In this document: positions 7,701 to 22,700 of the stretch, piece by piece | Layout: each line of letters starts with the position of its first letter | How positions within the stretch are numbered: the first letter of the stretch is position 1 | Source of the DNA: Pseudomonadota bacterium | Lineage (GTDB): Bacteria; Myxococcota_A; Polyangia; Haliangiales; Haliangiaceae | Direction of reading: 5' to 3' | Assembly: GCA_022360315.1 (NCBI GenBank) | Contig: JAKSDA010000149.1 | Span: 1 to 41,455, forward strand | Length of the DNA stretch: 41,455 nucleotides | Notes under the pieces: generated by a model | What the model was told of the DNA's origin: nothing | Seen by the model: the letters and a program-made list of their open reading frames with translations, nothing else | The model's database searches: none | Made by a program: the position numbers and the translations under genes

Positions 7701-10700
7701 CCGGGTTCGCGAAAATCGCCCGCAACTGCTATTCGGTCGGGCCCGGGGATCGCCAGTCGTGGCAGCGTGTGTTCACGGCCAGCGCCGAGCATGGTATCCG
7801 CGTCGACACCATCGTATTCGATGCCCTGGGCGCGGACGAGACGCTTGACGACATCATCGCCGGTTGCGCCCAGGCCGTGCTCGCATTGACCCAGACGAGC
7901 ATTGCCGATCGCACCCTCGCCGATGTCCGCATCTTCTACGCCTACCTGGATGACGGCTCGGCCGCCGCATGTGCCCATCAGATGATGGGCGGGTTTGCGC
8001 GCACTCTCGCCTACGAGAATCCCGCTGTGTCGCTCACCACGGTGGGGCTCGACAAAAACAGCCTCGGATCGGCAGCCACAATCCTGGCCGAAGAGATCGG
8101 CCATCACGCTCATCCACCGCTTGCTGAGGTGGTCTATGCCGATCGCAGACGAATGGTGCGAACGGCCAGCAAACTGCCAACGATCCGCGCTCATGAGGCC
8201 GAATTCGACCTTTTGGCAACTGCCCGGTCGGCCCCTGGGTGCGCGTATGTGATCACCGGTGGGGCTGGACAGCTGGGCCGAGTATTTGCCCGCTATTTCG
8301 CGCAACAGCACCGGGCCACCATCGTGATGCTGGGCCGATCGCCGCGCAGTGAAGAGATCGACCGATTCATCGCGACGCTCGAGGATCTCGGTGGTGGCGG
8401 CATGTACGTGCAGGCCGACGTCGGGGTCAGAGACGATGTGGCAGGTGTGTTCGACGAACTGCGCCGCCTCGGTGAAGGGCTGAAGGTGCGCGGCATCATC
8501 CACGCCGCAGGGTTTATCGAGGATGCCTTCATCGTCAACAAAACCGGCGATTCATTTGCCCGGGTCGTCGCGCCAAAGTTGCACGGACTGGTCTGGCTGG
8601 ACGAGATCACGCGGGATCTGCCGCTGCAATTTTTTGTCGCGTTTTCCTCGATTGCCGCTCTTTTGCCCAACCAGGGCCAATGCGACTACGCCGCGGCCAA
8701 CAGCTTTGTCGATGCATATATGCGCCGTCGCAACGCCCTGCGCGCTGCCGGCCAGCGCCATGGAATGTCACTGGCGGTGAACTGGCCGCTGTGGGCCGAG
8801 GGAGGAATCGGTGTAACCCCACAGCAAGAGGAGCACTTAACCGCCGAGTTTGGCATGCGCGCGATGGAAAACCAGGTTGGAGTGGCGGTATTGCGCAGTT
8901 TACTGCAGCATTGCGCAAACCATGGCCTCGACCACTGTGTTGCAGTCGAGGGCGACGAAGACAAGCTCGCGCGCAGGCTGCACATCGGCGAGCCAGGTAT
9001 CGAGCCGGCGTCCGCGACCAGTGCCGCGTCCAGTGCTGGCGAAGTGGCCGAAATGCTCGGCCAGCTGATCGACCAGAACCGAAAGCCAGGGCCAGAAGAA
9101 CCGGACGAAGATGCGACGTTTGCCGAGCTGGGCCTGGACTCGGTCGATCTGGTCACTCTGGCCAGCGAACTCACCACAGCGTTTGGATTTGCGCTCAAGC
9201 CGCCCATCTTCTTCGAGCACCAGACCCCACGCGCGCTCACTGCGTTTCTCGTCGCCCGGGCTGCGCGGGTGCGAACGGCCGGGTCTGACCGGGGCCGGCA
9301 GTCATTGCTCGACCGCGAGCTCGACAAGCGTGGGTCGGCCTCTGGTTCAGGTAGGACCTGGCAGAAAACCCTGTACAACGACGAGTTTTTCATGCGCGAT
9401 CACGTGGTCGCCGGCGAGTACAACGTGCCGGGCGCGTGCTTTGTCGAAATCGCCCTGCAGGCGGCGCAGAGCGCAGCAGGTGCGACCATTCCATATCGGC
9501 TGACCAACAGTTACTGGGTGCGCAAGCTATCGTCGTCCGGTGCGCCGATCACCATGACCGTTGTTGTCGAGGGCAAGGATGACCATTTCGAGTACGAAAT
9601 ACTCGATCGGTCGTCGGGCTGGGATGTCGTTCATGCGGTGGGTGAAGTACATGGCGCCACACCCGGCGAGGTGAGCGCGCTGGATCTCGGCCGCATCGAA
9701 CCGGCTGCGATCCGTGCCCGCTGTTCGCTGGTCCGGGCCAGCGAAGCGATCTATGCCCAGATCATCGCCGAGGGATTGCACGTCGGCCGCTCGTTCATGC
9801 CGATGATCGACGTCGCACTGTCCGAGGACGAGGCTCTGGCCCAGCTTCGCCTGCCCCGACCGATCACTGCCACGCACGCCGACTACACCCTTCATCCGAC
9901 GCTACTGACCGGGGTTTTGCAGACAGCGCTCCTCAACAACAAGCCGCACGGCGCTGGGCACAGCAAATACATCCCCATGGCGATCGACGAGATCGTGTTC
10001 AGCGAGCCCATTCCCGCCGAGTGTTACGTCCACAGTACGCCGCATTCGGCCAATCTCGACAATACCGATATACGCAAATTCGACGCCCGGATCGCCGATG
10101 CACAGGGCCGGGTCGTGGCTGTGGCCAGCGGGATTTCTCTGCGCCGCATCGAGGGCAAGAGCGAGCCGCAAGCCATTCGCACCGCCGAACCGGTGTCCGG
10201 TCCTGGACCTCAACCGCCAGTGACGAGTGTTGTCGGGCCAGAGATCGACCGCGAGCAAGTCGAAAACCTGCTAAAAGAGCTGTGTGCCGATGCCATTGGA
10301 CTGGCTCCGGGCGAAATCGACGCCGATGTCGAGTTCGAGCATTTCGGCATTGACTCGATCATGGTGTTCCAGCTCAATCGGCGCTTGCAGGCCGCCTTTG
10401 GCAGTCTGTCAAAAACCCTGTTTTTCGAGTATCGCAATTTCGAGGAGCTGGCCCAGTACTTGCTCGATTCGCAGAGGCCGACGTTGGCCCAACTCATTGC
10501 CGAGAATGCGGCTGCAACAGACCTTGCAGCCGCGGCTCCCGCAGCCGCAGCAGCTGGCGCTGGTCCGGCGGCGAGTCCAGTCGCGACTCCGGCAGCTGCA
10601 AAAGCTGGCGCAGCCGACCCCCGCCCTCGGCAAGAAGCCGACCAAATCGCGATTATCGGGGCTGCTGGTCGCTACCCCGGTGCCGCCAATCTCGATGAGT

Positions 10701-13700
10701 TCTGGTCGCTTTTGATCGAGGGGCGCGATTGCATTGGCGAGCTACCAGCCCAGCGATTCGGCTCGGATCCTGTCCCTGCCCGATGGGGAGGGTTCATCGA
10801 TGATGTCGACTGTTTCGACCCGATGTTTTTTGCCATCTCTCCCCGCCAGGCCGAACTTCTCGATCCCCAGGAGCGCCTGTTTCTCGAAGTGGTGTGGCAC
10901 ACGCTCGAGAATGCCGGCTATACCCGCGCCCGACTGGCGGCCAGCTCGCGCAGGGTGGGGGTTTTCGTGGGTGCTCTGTGGCAGCCGTATGTCGAGCTGG
11001 GCGCACAGCAGACCGAACGCGGCAATACCCTGGGCCCGAGTGGGTTGCTCTACAATATTCCCAATCGAGTTTCGTACTTTTTTGACTGGGTGGGGCCGAG
11101 TCTGGCCATCGATACAGCCTGCTCGAGTTCGCTCACCGCCCTGCACTACGCCTGCGCGAGCGCGCAATGCGGCGACAGTGACAGCGCGATCGTGGGCGGT
11201 GTCAACCTGTCGCTGTCGGCCGGTAAATATCATTTTCTCAGTGACAACGGATTCCTGTCCAGTGATGGACGCTGCCGCAGCTTTGGCGCCGGTGGCGACG
11301 GCTACGTGCCCGGAGAAGGAGTGGGCGCGATCCTCATCAAGCGCGTGCGCGACGCCGAGCGCGATGGCGACCGGATTCTCGCGGTGGTCAAGGCGACCAG
11401 TGTCAATCACGGTGGCAAGACCCACGGTTTCACGGTGCCCAATCCCAATCAGCAAGCCGTGCTGATTGGCGAGGCGCTGAACCGGGGCAATGTACATCCG
11501 CGGGCGGTTTCCTATGTGGAAGCGCACGGCACCGGTACTGCGCTGGGCGACCCGATCGAGCTGACCGGTCTGCGCAAAGCATTTGCCGAAAAGACCCAAG
11601 ACAGGCAGTTTTGCAGCATCGGCTCGGTGAAATCGAATATTGGCCATCTCGAAGCAGCAGCGGGAATCGCCGGGCTCACCAAGATACTGCTCCAGCTGCA
11701 GCACGCCACCCTGGCCCCATCGCTGCACGCCGACCCGCCCAATCCCAATATCGACTTCGAAGACTCGCCATTTGTCGTGCAGAGGCAAGCGGCGAGCTGG
11801 TCGCGACCCGAGGTCGATATCGGACGCGGACTGGCCGTACAACCGCGCACAGCCATGATCAGCTCGTTTGGCGCCGGGGGCAGCAACGCCCACGCGATCA
11901 TCGCAGAATACGCCGCTGGACACGAGGGCCGCGCACGCGGCGCCGATCACCCATCGGCCAAAGCCGCCACGGTCGCCCAGGTGGTGCCGATTTCGGCCCG
12001 GACCCCGGCGGCACTGCTGCGGGCCGCCGCTCAAATGGCCGAATATCTGGCCAGTTTATCACCACAAGCGGGTCCCGAGGTCGCGGACGTGGCCCATACC
12101 CTGCAGGTCGGACGTGAGGCGTTCGACCACCGCGTGGCATTTGTCGCCGAAACCCTCGCCGACCTGGCCCGGGCGGTGCAGTTGTTCGCGTCCGGCCAAT
12201 CGCCGGGCCAATCGTCAGTCCAGGTCTTTCAGGGCCAGCTCGACGACCGGGCCAATGACCGAGCATCGCTCAGCCAGATGATGGACGATGACGATCTGCG
12301 GTCCATGGCACTGGTATGGGCTGAAAAACGCAAGCCCGCGGCGATCGCGCGCGCCTGGTCATTGGGGATGACTGTGGAGTGGTCGCAACTGTGGGCCGGG
12401 CAGCACAGACCCATGGTGGCCTTGCCGGGCTATCCATTCGAAAAGCAGCGGTTCTGGCTGCCCGGTTTTCGCGATGCCAGGCCCGACCGGTCGCCGACCA
12501 GCGGTTCGGCGCGATTGCATCCGCTGGTCCACCGCAATGTATCGACCCTGGCAGCCTGTGCATTCGAGTCGCAATTCACCGACAGCGAGGTCGTGTTCGA
12601 CCACCATCGATTGAACGGCAGAGGCTTGCTTCCCGCTGTGGCCCATATGGCGATGGCCGCGGCTGCAGCGCGATTCGCCTTGTCCGGCCATGATGAACCG
12701 GCGGGCCGACCGGCCAGCGACATCTGCGGAGTCGACAACGTAGTGTGGTCGGCTCCGCTCCTGGCTCCGCTGAACGCAGATGACGGCGCGATCACGGTCC
12801 GCATCACCCTTGCCTCGGTTGCCGACCATATCGAGTTTGCCATCGCCAAACGCCCTGATCAAACCCGTCAGACCCCGTGCAGCAAGGGCCGCATTGTCGT
12901 GGCCCGGCGGGCCGCGCCAGCTGCTCTCGACCTCGACCAGATCGAGGCGCGCATCACCGAAACCGTGTCTGGAGACCAGTTCTACCGGCGGCTGGACGCG
13001 TGTGGACTTCACCTGGGACCTGCGATGCGGTCGATACGGCACGTCGGTGTGGTGAACGATGGCGCCCTGGCGCGCGTCGAGCTGCCCTCTGCCAGCGCCG
13101 CATACGCAGGGCTGGAATTGCATCCGGCGCTGTTTGACGCCGTGTTTCAAGTGGCCGGGCATCTGTGCGTGAACGCATCGGCAGACCAGCCGGACGACCG
13201 GCAGCTGAAAATCCCATTTGCGCTGAAAAACGCGACCTTCTTCGCGCCGATTCCAGACCGCTGTGTCGCCCTGGTGACCCGGCGCAGGCCGGACCAGGGC
13301 CCGGCATTGTCCCCCGACGTCATGCGTTTCGACGCCTATGTCGCCGACACCAGTGGACGCATCGTGCTGCAGATCGAGGATGTCGCCATGCGGGCTGCGT
13401 CCATGCCCGAGGACGAGAGGGCAGAGCGTCGACCGACGGTCCGGTCGGACAAACTGATCTGTGCCGTACCGGTCTGGCGGCCAGTGCCGCTGGGCGCGTC
13501 CGCCCCGGCAGGTGCGCCGCCGAAGGCGACCGTGATAACCGCCGGATTCGCCGATTGTATCCATGCCGGGCCCGGCCACCGCGGGGTCGAGTTATTCGAT
13601 CTCGGCCCGCTTGCCGGCCACGACCACGCAGAGGCAGTCGAGGCGCTGATCCGCGAGGTATCCACGCGCATGGACAGCGCTGTTCGCTCGGGCGCGAGCC

Positions 13701-16700
13701 GCCGCGTTGTGGTCGCGGTGCCCGAGCGACTTCGGGTCGTGGGCGCGGCCATGTCCGGCATGCTGCGCAGCATCCGGCTCGAGCACCCCCGTATCCTGCC
13801 CAAGGTGGTCGTCGTGGCGGACCACAGCAGTCAGACTCGAATTCGCTGGCAAGACCTGGTCGACCGGGAGCTCAGCGAAGCGGTGTTCTCCGATGTGCAG
13901 GTCCATTACCCCGACCCGGATACCCGTCTGGTCAAGGCCTGGCAGGAGGAAGCGCTCGGGGCCATGGCTGCTGACTGGCTCGAGCCCGGTGGAGTGTACT
14001 GGATAGCCGGTGGATTCGGTGCCCTCGGTCGACTGATGTCGGTGTACATTGCACAACACGCCCCGGGCGCGCGGTTGTTTCTCACCGGTCGTTCGCCGCT
14101 GTCCGGCCCGGCCGAGGAGTTTATGGCGCGCCTCGCCGGCCTGGGTGCAACGCCGGTTCACGTGCGTTTGCGCCTGGAAGAACTGGCCGAGGTCACCGAG
14201 CTCGTGGCGGGCATCGAGCGGGATCACGGCGGTCTCAAGGGAGTGGTCCACGCTGCCGGAGTGACTCGAGATAGTCTGTTCACGGCCAAGACCACCAGTC
14301 AGGTGGCCGCAGTTCTCGCCGCCAAGGTTCGCGGCACCCTGAACATCGACCGGGCGACCGGCGACCAGGCCCTGGACTTCATGTGCTTGTTCTCATCGAT
14401 CTCCGGGGTTGCCGGCAACATCGGTCAAACCGATTATGCGGCGGCCAACGCCTTCATGGACGCGTTTGCAGCCGAGCGCCAGAACATGGTCGAGGCCGGC
14501 CGCCGTTCGGGAACGACCATCGCGATCGACTGGCCGCTGTGGGCAGACGGCGGCATGCAGGTGGCCTCCCACGACCTCGCCCGGCTCGAGCGACACCTGG
14601 GCATCCAACCGATGCCGAGCGGGGTCGCCCTGGACGCTGTGAGTCGGATCGTCGCATTGCGCCGACCACACGTGCTGATCGGTTACGGCAACGCAGCCGC
14701 GCTGCGAGACAATCTGCACAGCGATTTCCAGCCTCGACGCCGCGGCGTGACCGACACGCCAGCCGACCGCGCCCGATCCACCGAGGATATGTCCACTCGG
14801 CCCGGCCGCGCCGATGCAACCGCACAACTCATCACCCAGCTCAAGGACATCCTGGCCGACATCACCAAGATGCGCAGCGAGGATATCTCTGCCCGGGTTT
14901 CGATGAGCGAATACGGCGTAGAATCGATTGCCCTGGCCCAGTTTGCCGCCGAACTCAACGACACCTTCGCAATCGATCTCGTCCCCACCTTCTTTTTTGA
15001 ATACACCACCCTGTCTGCAGTGGCCGGTTATCTCGCCGATCACCTCGGCGACTCGCCGACCGACCGGTACGCCGCGGTGGCGCCAGCCCATGCGACCACA
15101 GCTGCGCCGGCCCATGCGACCACAGCTGCGCCGGTTCATGCGACCACAGCTGCGCCGGTTCATGCGACCACAGCTGCGCCGATAAACCCGACCGATCTGT
15201 CCACCGCGAAGGACAACGACGAGGCCATCGCGATCATTGGCATGAGTGGTACGCTTCCGGGCTCGCCCACCCTGGATGACTTGTGGGCCCATCTGCACGG
15301 CGGCCACGACCTCATCACCGAGGTTCCGGCCGAGCGCTGGGACTGGCGGGAGTATTACGGCGATCCCCACGAGGGGGGCAGCCGGATGCGCGCCAAGTGG
15401 GGTGGTTTCATCGACGGTATGGATTGCTTTGACGCGTCGTTCTTTCGCATATCGCCGCGTGAGGCCGCGTATATGGATCCGCAGCAGCGCAAGCTGCTCG
15501 AGTGTGTATGGAATTGCTTCGAGGACGCGGGATATCGTCCGAGTGCGTTTGCCGGCTCGCGCACCGGGCTCTTTGTGGGGGTGACCGGCGTGGATTACTA
15601 CGAACTCCTGGCCCGTAGTCGAGCCGATGTGCAGGCCCATACAACCACGGGCAATACGTCCTCGGTGATCGCCAATCGCATATCGTATTTGCTCGATTTG
15701 CGCGGTCCCAGCGAGCCGGTCGACACTGCCTGTTCCAGTTCGCTGGTCGCGATCGACCACGCGGTCCGGGCCGTGCGCGATGGCCGGTGCGAGGCGGCTG
15801 TGGTCGGCGGTGTAAACGCGCTGTTGTCGCCGACGTTTTCGCTGGCATTCTCCAAGGCCGGAATGCTGTCGCCAGATGGCCGCAGCAAGTCCTTTGATGC
15901 GAGCGCCAATGGGTATGTTCGCGGCGAGGGCGTGGCCGCCATCTTGCTCAAGCCAGTGTCGAGGGCCGAGGCCGATGGAGACCATATGTACGGCCTGATC
16001 AGGTCGACCAGCGTCAACCACAATGGACGTTCGCAATCCATGACCGCGCCCAGTGCACAGGCCCAGGCCGAGATGTTGGTGGACGCCTACCAGAGTGCCG
16101 GGATCGACCCTCGAACAGTGGGATATATCGAGGCTCACGGCACCGGTACATCGCTGGGCGACCCGATCGAGATCGATGGCCTCAAGCGGGCGTTTTCGAA
16201 ACTCTATGAGGAGTGGGGGGGCGACGCGCCCGGCCAGGCACATTGCGGCATCGGTTCGGTGAAGAGCAACATCGGTCATCTGGAACCCGCGGCGGGGATC
16301 GCCGGAGTGCTCAAGGTGCTGCTGGCGTTCAGGCACCGCTTGCTGCCGCCCACGCTTCACCTGCGCGAGCAGAACCCCTACATCGATCTCGCGGGCAGTC
16401 CGTTCTATTTCGTCCGCCAGGTCACGCCGTGGTCTGCCCCGCTGTCCAGCTCGGGCGCTGGCGGGGTCCTGCCGCGCCGCGCCGGGGTAAACTCATTCGG
16501 GTTCGGCGGCGTCAATGCGCACGTGGTGCTGGAGGAGTATATCCCGAAGCCTGCATCACCACCGCCAATCCAAGATCCGGTCGCACCTGGAGAGGGTGCG
16601 CGCACTGTCGTGGTTCTGTCGGCACAGACAGAACAGCAGCTGCGAGCGCGGGCGGCGGCGCTGCGCTCCTTCCTTGACCGTGTGCCCGCGGCCGACCTGG

Positions 16701-19700
16701 CGCGAGTAGGTTACACGCTACAAGCCGGACGCGAAGAAATGCCCCATCGGGTCGCGTTTGTCACCCGGGACCTGGAACAGCTGTGGGCCCAGCTCGACAG
16801 TTTCGAGCGTGGGGTGGGCGACGTGTCGGGATGCTTTGTCGGGACCGTGGCCTGTGAGGGCCAGGTCGGTGATCCCGGCTGTGACAGTGACATGGTCGCT
16901 GCATCGGTCGACCCCGATTGGCTGGCCTCGGATCGAGCAGACCACGGTCGTCGGCTGGATCGCCTGGCCGCGGCATGGGTTGCGGGAGCGCTCATCGAGT
17001 GGGCGCAACTCTATCCCCACGGCGTGCCCCAGCGAATTTCGCTGCCCGGATATGACTTTGCCCGGACCCGGCACTGGGTCCCCGACATCCCCCGGCCGTC
17101 CGACATGCTCGTGGACGGGTCGAACACGCGTGTGGACAGATCGGACGCGTCCGGCCAGCTGGATGCATCGGACGCCCGTGTTGGCACGTCGGTGCGCCTG
17201 TGTCTGGATCCACAGGATCCGAATCGATACACCGACCAGCTCACCGACGACCAGTTCTACCTCGACCAGCATCGTCTGCTCGGCAAGTGCATCCTGCCCG
17301 GTGTTGCGTATCTGGAGATGGCTCGCGTCGCGGGGTCAGAACTGGGCCGTGGCCGCGTGGGTGCGCTGGGCGAGGTCAACTGGTTGCAGCCGCTGTGGGT
17401 GGGTCCCGAGGGAACCGAGGTCGCCCTGGTGTTCGAGCCCGGCGCGCGAAACGGCGCGGCACAACTCGGCTTCACTGTCTCGTCGCAGGCGGTGGGGGAG
17501 GGCGATGCGCGGGTCAATTCGCGCGGCCATGTTCTGTTCGACCCGCCAGGGGCAGCGCCCCGCATCGACATTGCAGCGATCCGCAAGCGCTGTCCCGATG
17601 TCGTGAGTGGCCAGCGCCTGTATCGGCATCTCGCCCGGGGCGGTTACCAGTACGGGCCCCGGTTTCAGTGTTTTGTCGGCGGCCAGTGCGGAGACCGCGA
17701 AGTCCTGGCCGAAGTACGCGCAATGGGCAGCGAGACAGAGAATGGTCGATCGGGCGATTTTCTGGACCTGGGGGTCATGGATGCAGCCGTCATCGCCAGT
17801 GCCGCGCTGCTCATGAGAGACCTGCCCGAGGACGCCTCGCACATTCCGTTCGCAGTGCGAAAGGTGCTGTTTCACGGGCCCACGCCCGAGCGCGGGTTGA
17901 TTTATCTGGCCCGCACCGACGACGGAAGCGCGGGCTCGAATTCCACCTTCGACGTCGCCATCGCGGACCGGCGCGGTGTGGTGCGGATCCAGCTCGAAGG
18001 GCTCGAACTGCGCCAGTACACGCGCAGCCAGGCGCGCGACGGGGGTAACAGCCCGGCATCGTCCCATCCGGCTCCGCCCGCTGCCGATGATCGAGCACCG
18101 GATGCAGTGACCTACAGCATCGTTCAGTGGCGCGACCAGCCGGCCCGGCCGGGTGCAGCGGCGGCCAGCCTGGCGTTGTTTGCAACCGATTCGTTGCAGC
18201 GCATGGCTGCAGCGCATCGCGGTAGTGGGCTGGACACAGCGCAGACGCTGTCTCACCAGCGGTCCAGCGGCACGGCAGGCTGCGCGGACGCTGCCCAGGC
18301 CGCGTTCTGTTCGGTGCTCGACACAGTCCGGCATGTCCTTGGCCAGCGCATGCCGGGAAACAAGCGAATCCTGGTTTTTGCCACCGAAGACGATGCGTTG
18401 TTGGTCGCGCCGATCGTCGGTCTGTTCAAGACCGCCGCGCTGGAGAATCCCGCCATCCAGGGTCGAGTGGTCACCATTGCCGGAATGCGTGACATCAGCG
18501 ACTCGATGCTCGCGCACATCGTCGCGACCGAAACGGCTGCCGCGCACGCACCAGTCGAGATACGCTACCTCGCCGACGGCCAGCGGCAAGGGCGCGAGAT
18601 CTGCGCCGCGGCAGAGTCCCGGGGCCAGGCGTCGCAGACCCTGCGCAGGGGGGGTGTGTACTGGATTACCGGCGGAGCAGGTGGGCTCGGTACGATCGTC
18701 GCGCGCTACCTGGGCCAGGTTTCGCGCGGCCCGGTCATCCTCAGCGGCCGGCGGTCCCCGGGGCCGGACATCGCATCGGCCATTGCGGCGCTTCGCCGCG
18801 ACGGCGTGGACGCCCACTACCTGCCGGCCGACGTGGCGTCGGGACCAGATGTCGCCGACCTCGTGGCGGCGATCAGCACCCGCTTTGGCGGGTTGCACGG
18901 CATTATCCACGCCGCCGGTGTGCTGTCGGACGGACTGATTCCCGGCCACAGCAGCGACGATGTCGCCACGGTGTTCGCGCCCAAGGTACACGGGGCCGAA
19001 ACCATCGACTGGGCGACCCGCGCCCAGCCGCTCGACTTCGTGGTGCTGTTCTCGTCGGTCGCGGCAGCGGTGGGCAATGTCGGCCAGGCCAGCTACGCCG
19101 GGGCCAATGCATTTCTGGACGCGTTCGCCGACCACCGCAACGCCCTGGTCCAAACGGGCGAGCGCAGCGGCGTGACCTGGTCGATCGCCTGGCCGCTCTG
19201 GCTCGACGGCGGCATGCAGATCGGTCCCGGTGAATCAGCTCGGCACGCCAGTGATCCCACCACAGCGGGATTGATCCCGATCACCGCCGAGCAGGGCATC
19301 GACGCATTTGCGCACCTGCTCGACACCGAGCCGGGACATGCGATGGCCGGCGGCCACCGCATCGTGACAGCGCGGCCGTTGGCGGCACCGACACCGGCTC
19401 CGGTGCCCGAGGTCGAGCACCGGCAGCCAGCGCCATACAACGGCGTCGACGCTCACATGCTCGATACTCATGCCCAGGCACTGTTGCGCTCGGCGGTGGG
19501 CGAGGTGGTTGGAATGCCGGCCGAGGAACTGGATATCGGTATGAACCTCGCGCGCTACGGCGTCGACTCGATCATGCAGATCCAGATCATCTCCAAACTG
19601 CAACGCGCGGTCGCGGGGCTGTCCAAGACGCTGCTCTTCGAATACACCACCATCGCCGATATCACAGCGTACCTGGCCGACTCTCACCGCGACGAACTCA

Positions 19701-22700
19701 TCCAGTATTTCGGCCTCGGCGGGGATGATCCGACGGCCTCGGCAGGGTCGAGGAGCGGGGACGACGCACCGCTGCAGCCGGACAACCCGCGACCTCCTTG
19801 CGCAGTGGTCGATATCCGTACAGGTCGGGATCGCGACCCAGTCGTGGCCATCGATGGCACGGATGGGCGAGCCCCGACAGCAGGATCGACCGGTAGCTCG
19901 ACAGACATCGCGGTGATCGGAATGAGCGGCCTGTTTGCCAGTGCCGCGAATCTCGACCAGTGGTGGGACAATCTGGTCGGGCACAGGGACGTCATCCGCG
20001 AAATCCCCGCCGATCGCTTTGATTACCGACCGTGGTTCCGCGCGACCGCACGGCCAGCCACCGACCTGAGCAGCGACAGCGAGGCCATGTATGCCAAGTG
20101 GGGCAGCTTTATCGACGATGTGGCTGCCTTTGATGAGGGGTTCTTCGGCATCTCGCCGCGAGAGGCGCGATGGATGGATCCGCAGGTGCGATTGCTGCTG
20201 CAGAGCATCTACCACACCAGCGAGGACGCGGGCTATGCCAGCCAAATGCGCGGCAGCGACGCCGGCGTATTCGTGGGCGTGTGCTTCCGCGACTACCTGG
20301 ATGTGATCGACAAGCTGGATGACCCCATGAATCCCTACCTCGGCACTGGCAACAGTCTGGCCGGGGTGGCCAATCGCATCTCGTTTGTGTTCGACCTGAC
20401 CGGCCCCAGCATGCCGATCGATACCGCTTGTTCGTCGTCTCTCTTCGCACTCGAGGCAGCTGTTGCGGCCATCGAGCGGGGCGCCTGTTCGACCGCATTT
20501 GTCGCCGGGGCAAATCTGATTCTGTCGCCATTCCGGCACCGCTATTTCAGCAGCATTGGCGCCCTGTCTCCGACTGGCCGCTGCCACAGCTTTGATGCGG
20601 CTGCCGACGGCTACGTTCCCGGCGAGGCCATCGTGTCGGTGCTCCTCAAGCCGCTGTCCCGGGCACGTGCCGACGGCGATCGCATCCACGGCGTCATCAG
20701 GGGCATTGCCGCCGGACACGGCGGATACACTCCTTCATTGACCGCGCCCAGTGTCGATGGAGAGGCCAGAGTTGTGACGCGAGCATGGCGCGATGCAGAC
20801 CTCGACCCGTCCACGCTCGGCTACATCGAGGCCCATGGAACCGGCACGCCGCTGGGCGATCCCATCGAGATCCGCGCGCTGACCCGGGCATTGCAGACAT
20901 TCAATAGCCGGCCGAAGGAGTGTTTGGTCGGTACTGCGAAGGCCCACGTGGGCCACACAGAAGGCGCTGCTGGGCTGACCGGGTTGGTCAAGGTCTTGCT
21001 GCAGATGCGACACCAGCTGATTCCGGCCATGCCGGGATTCCGGCAACTCAATCCCGACATCGAACTGGCCGACTCGGGACTGCAGATCAACCGCGAAGCC
21101 ACGGCCTGGCCGGCGTCTGCTGTGCCGCGTCGCGCCGGCGTGAGCTCGTTTGGATTTTCGGGTGCCTACGCCCACGTCGTGGTCGAGGACCACGTGCCGG
21201 GTCGAGCCGGGCACCACACCTCGACCCGCGGGCCGGCACAGCCAGCGGTTTACCGGGCCGGCGAGCCAGAGGCCTGGCTTGTGCCTCTGTCTGCACAGAC
21301 CACCGCTGCACTGGGACAACTGGCCGACAATCTGGCTGAATTCGTGCGCAGCCACGACTGCGATATTGGCGATGTCGCGTTCACTCTGCAAGTCGGACGA
21401 GAGGCATTTGCCCATCGCAGCGCCTTTGTCGGCCGCGACCGGCAGGCACTCCTTGGATTTCTCGACCGGCTCGGACGTCATTGTGCCAGGTCCACCGCGC
21501 ACCCGGACGACAGTCGCTCACAACCGATCATCGCACACGTGGCGGCAACGCCACGGCCACCGACCGCACACGAAGAGCGCTCGATCGAGCGAGCCGATCT
21601 CGACCGAGTTGCAACATTGTGGCTGGACGGCGTGGACATTGCCTGGGCAGTCATGCACGCGGGCGCCCGGCGCACTCGTTTGCACCTGCCGGGCTATCCG
21701 TTCGCCGGCAACCGACACTGGCTCGAGCCGGCCATAGGTGCGCCCGATCGAGCCTCGGCGGGCGATCGGGACAGCTCGAGTGCCGGTCCGCAAAACGGCT
21801 CCTCCAACCGGGTGGCAGCGGTGGTGGGCTTTGTGCAAAAACACCTCGCCACAGCCACAGAAATCCCTGCGAGTCGTCTGGACGTCGATGCCGACATCAC
21901 CTCGTTTGGCTTCGATTCGATGGTGGTCGCCCACCTGGTGGCTCAGCTGGAAGCTGTCACCGGGGAACGCGACCCGGCTATTTTTTTCTCGTCGCGTTCG
22001 ATCCGCCAAGTTGCGCAGAGAATCTGCCAGCGCTACGGTGACCGCATACCATCGCCAGCGTGGGGCTCCGAGGACTGCGTCATGGCCGCCAACGCCGCGC
22101 CGTCACCAGACACCGGGCCGGCGAGCGCTGCCCGCAACAGCGAGGTATCGCCCGAAACGCGGCGTGCGGCCGGGCCGGCCGACGTGGCTGTTATTGGCCT
22201 GGCTGGCCGCTACCCCAATGCGGACGGGGTGCTGGCGTTCGCCGACATACTGGCGGCGGGTCGCGATTGCATCGAACGGATCCCCAGTAGCCGCTGGGCC
22301 TATGCGAATGCCAGCGCCGACGATGGTGGCACCGCGGGTCGCTGGGGCGGGTTCATCGCCCGAGTGCGCGAATTCGACTACGACAACTTCAACATGTCGC
22401 TCAGGCAGGCGTTGGTCGCCCACCCCGAAGAGCGCCTGCTGCTCGAGGAGACCTGGCATTGCCTCGAGAGCGCCGGTTACGACCCCACGGGCTGGATCGC
22501 CGGTCCCGGGGTCGAGGTCGGAGTCTACATCGGTGCCTCGTTTCACGATTATCAATTCGTGGTATCCGAGGCCGCTTCCGGCACTGTCAGGGATCTTCCG
22601 TATACCTCACAGACCTTCACCTATGCCAATCGCCTGTCCTATTTCTACAATCTGCGCGGACCCAGCACCACCATCGATACGGCCTGCTCATCCTCGCTCT

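Noticed and set aside
14393..16360. 655-codon open frame on the minus strand inside the PKS
   Set aside because: It is antisense to intact KR, ACP and KS coding sequence; low-complexity and Arg-rich as expected of a high-GC shadow frame.
17336..19153. 605-codon minus-strand open frame inside the PKS (also similar ones at 19235-20719, 10742-12034 and 7529-8503)
   Set aside because: Antisense shadows of DH and KR/KS domains; no recognisable protein motif.
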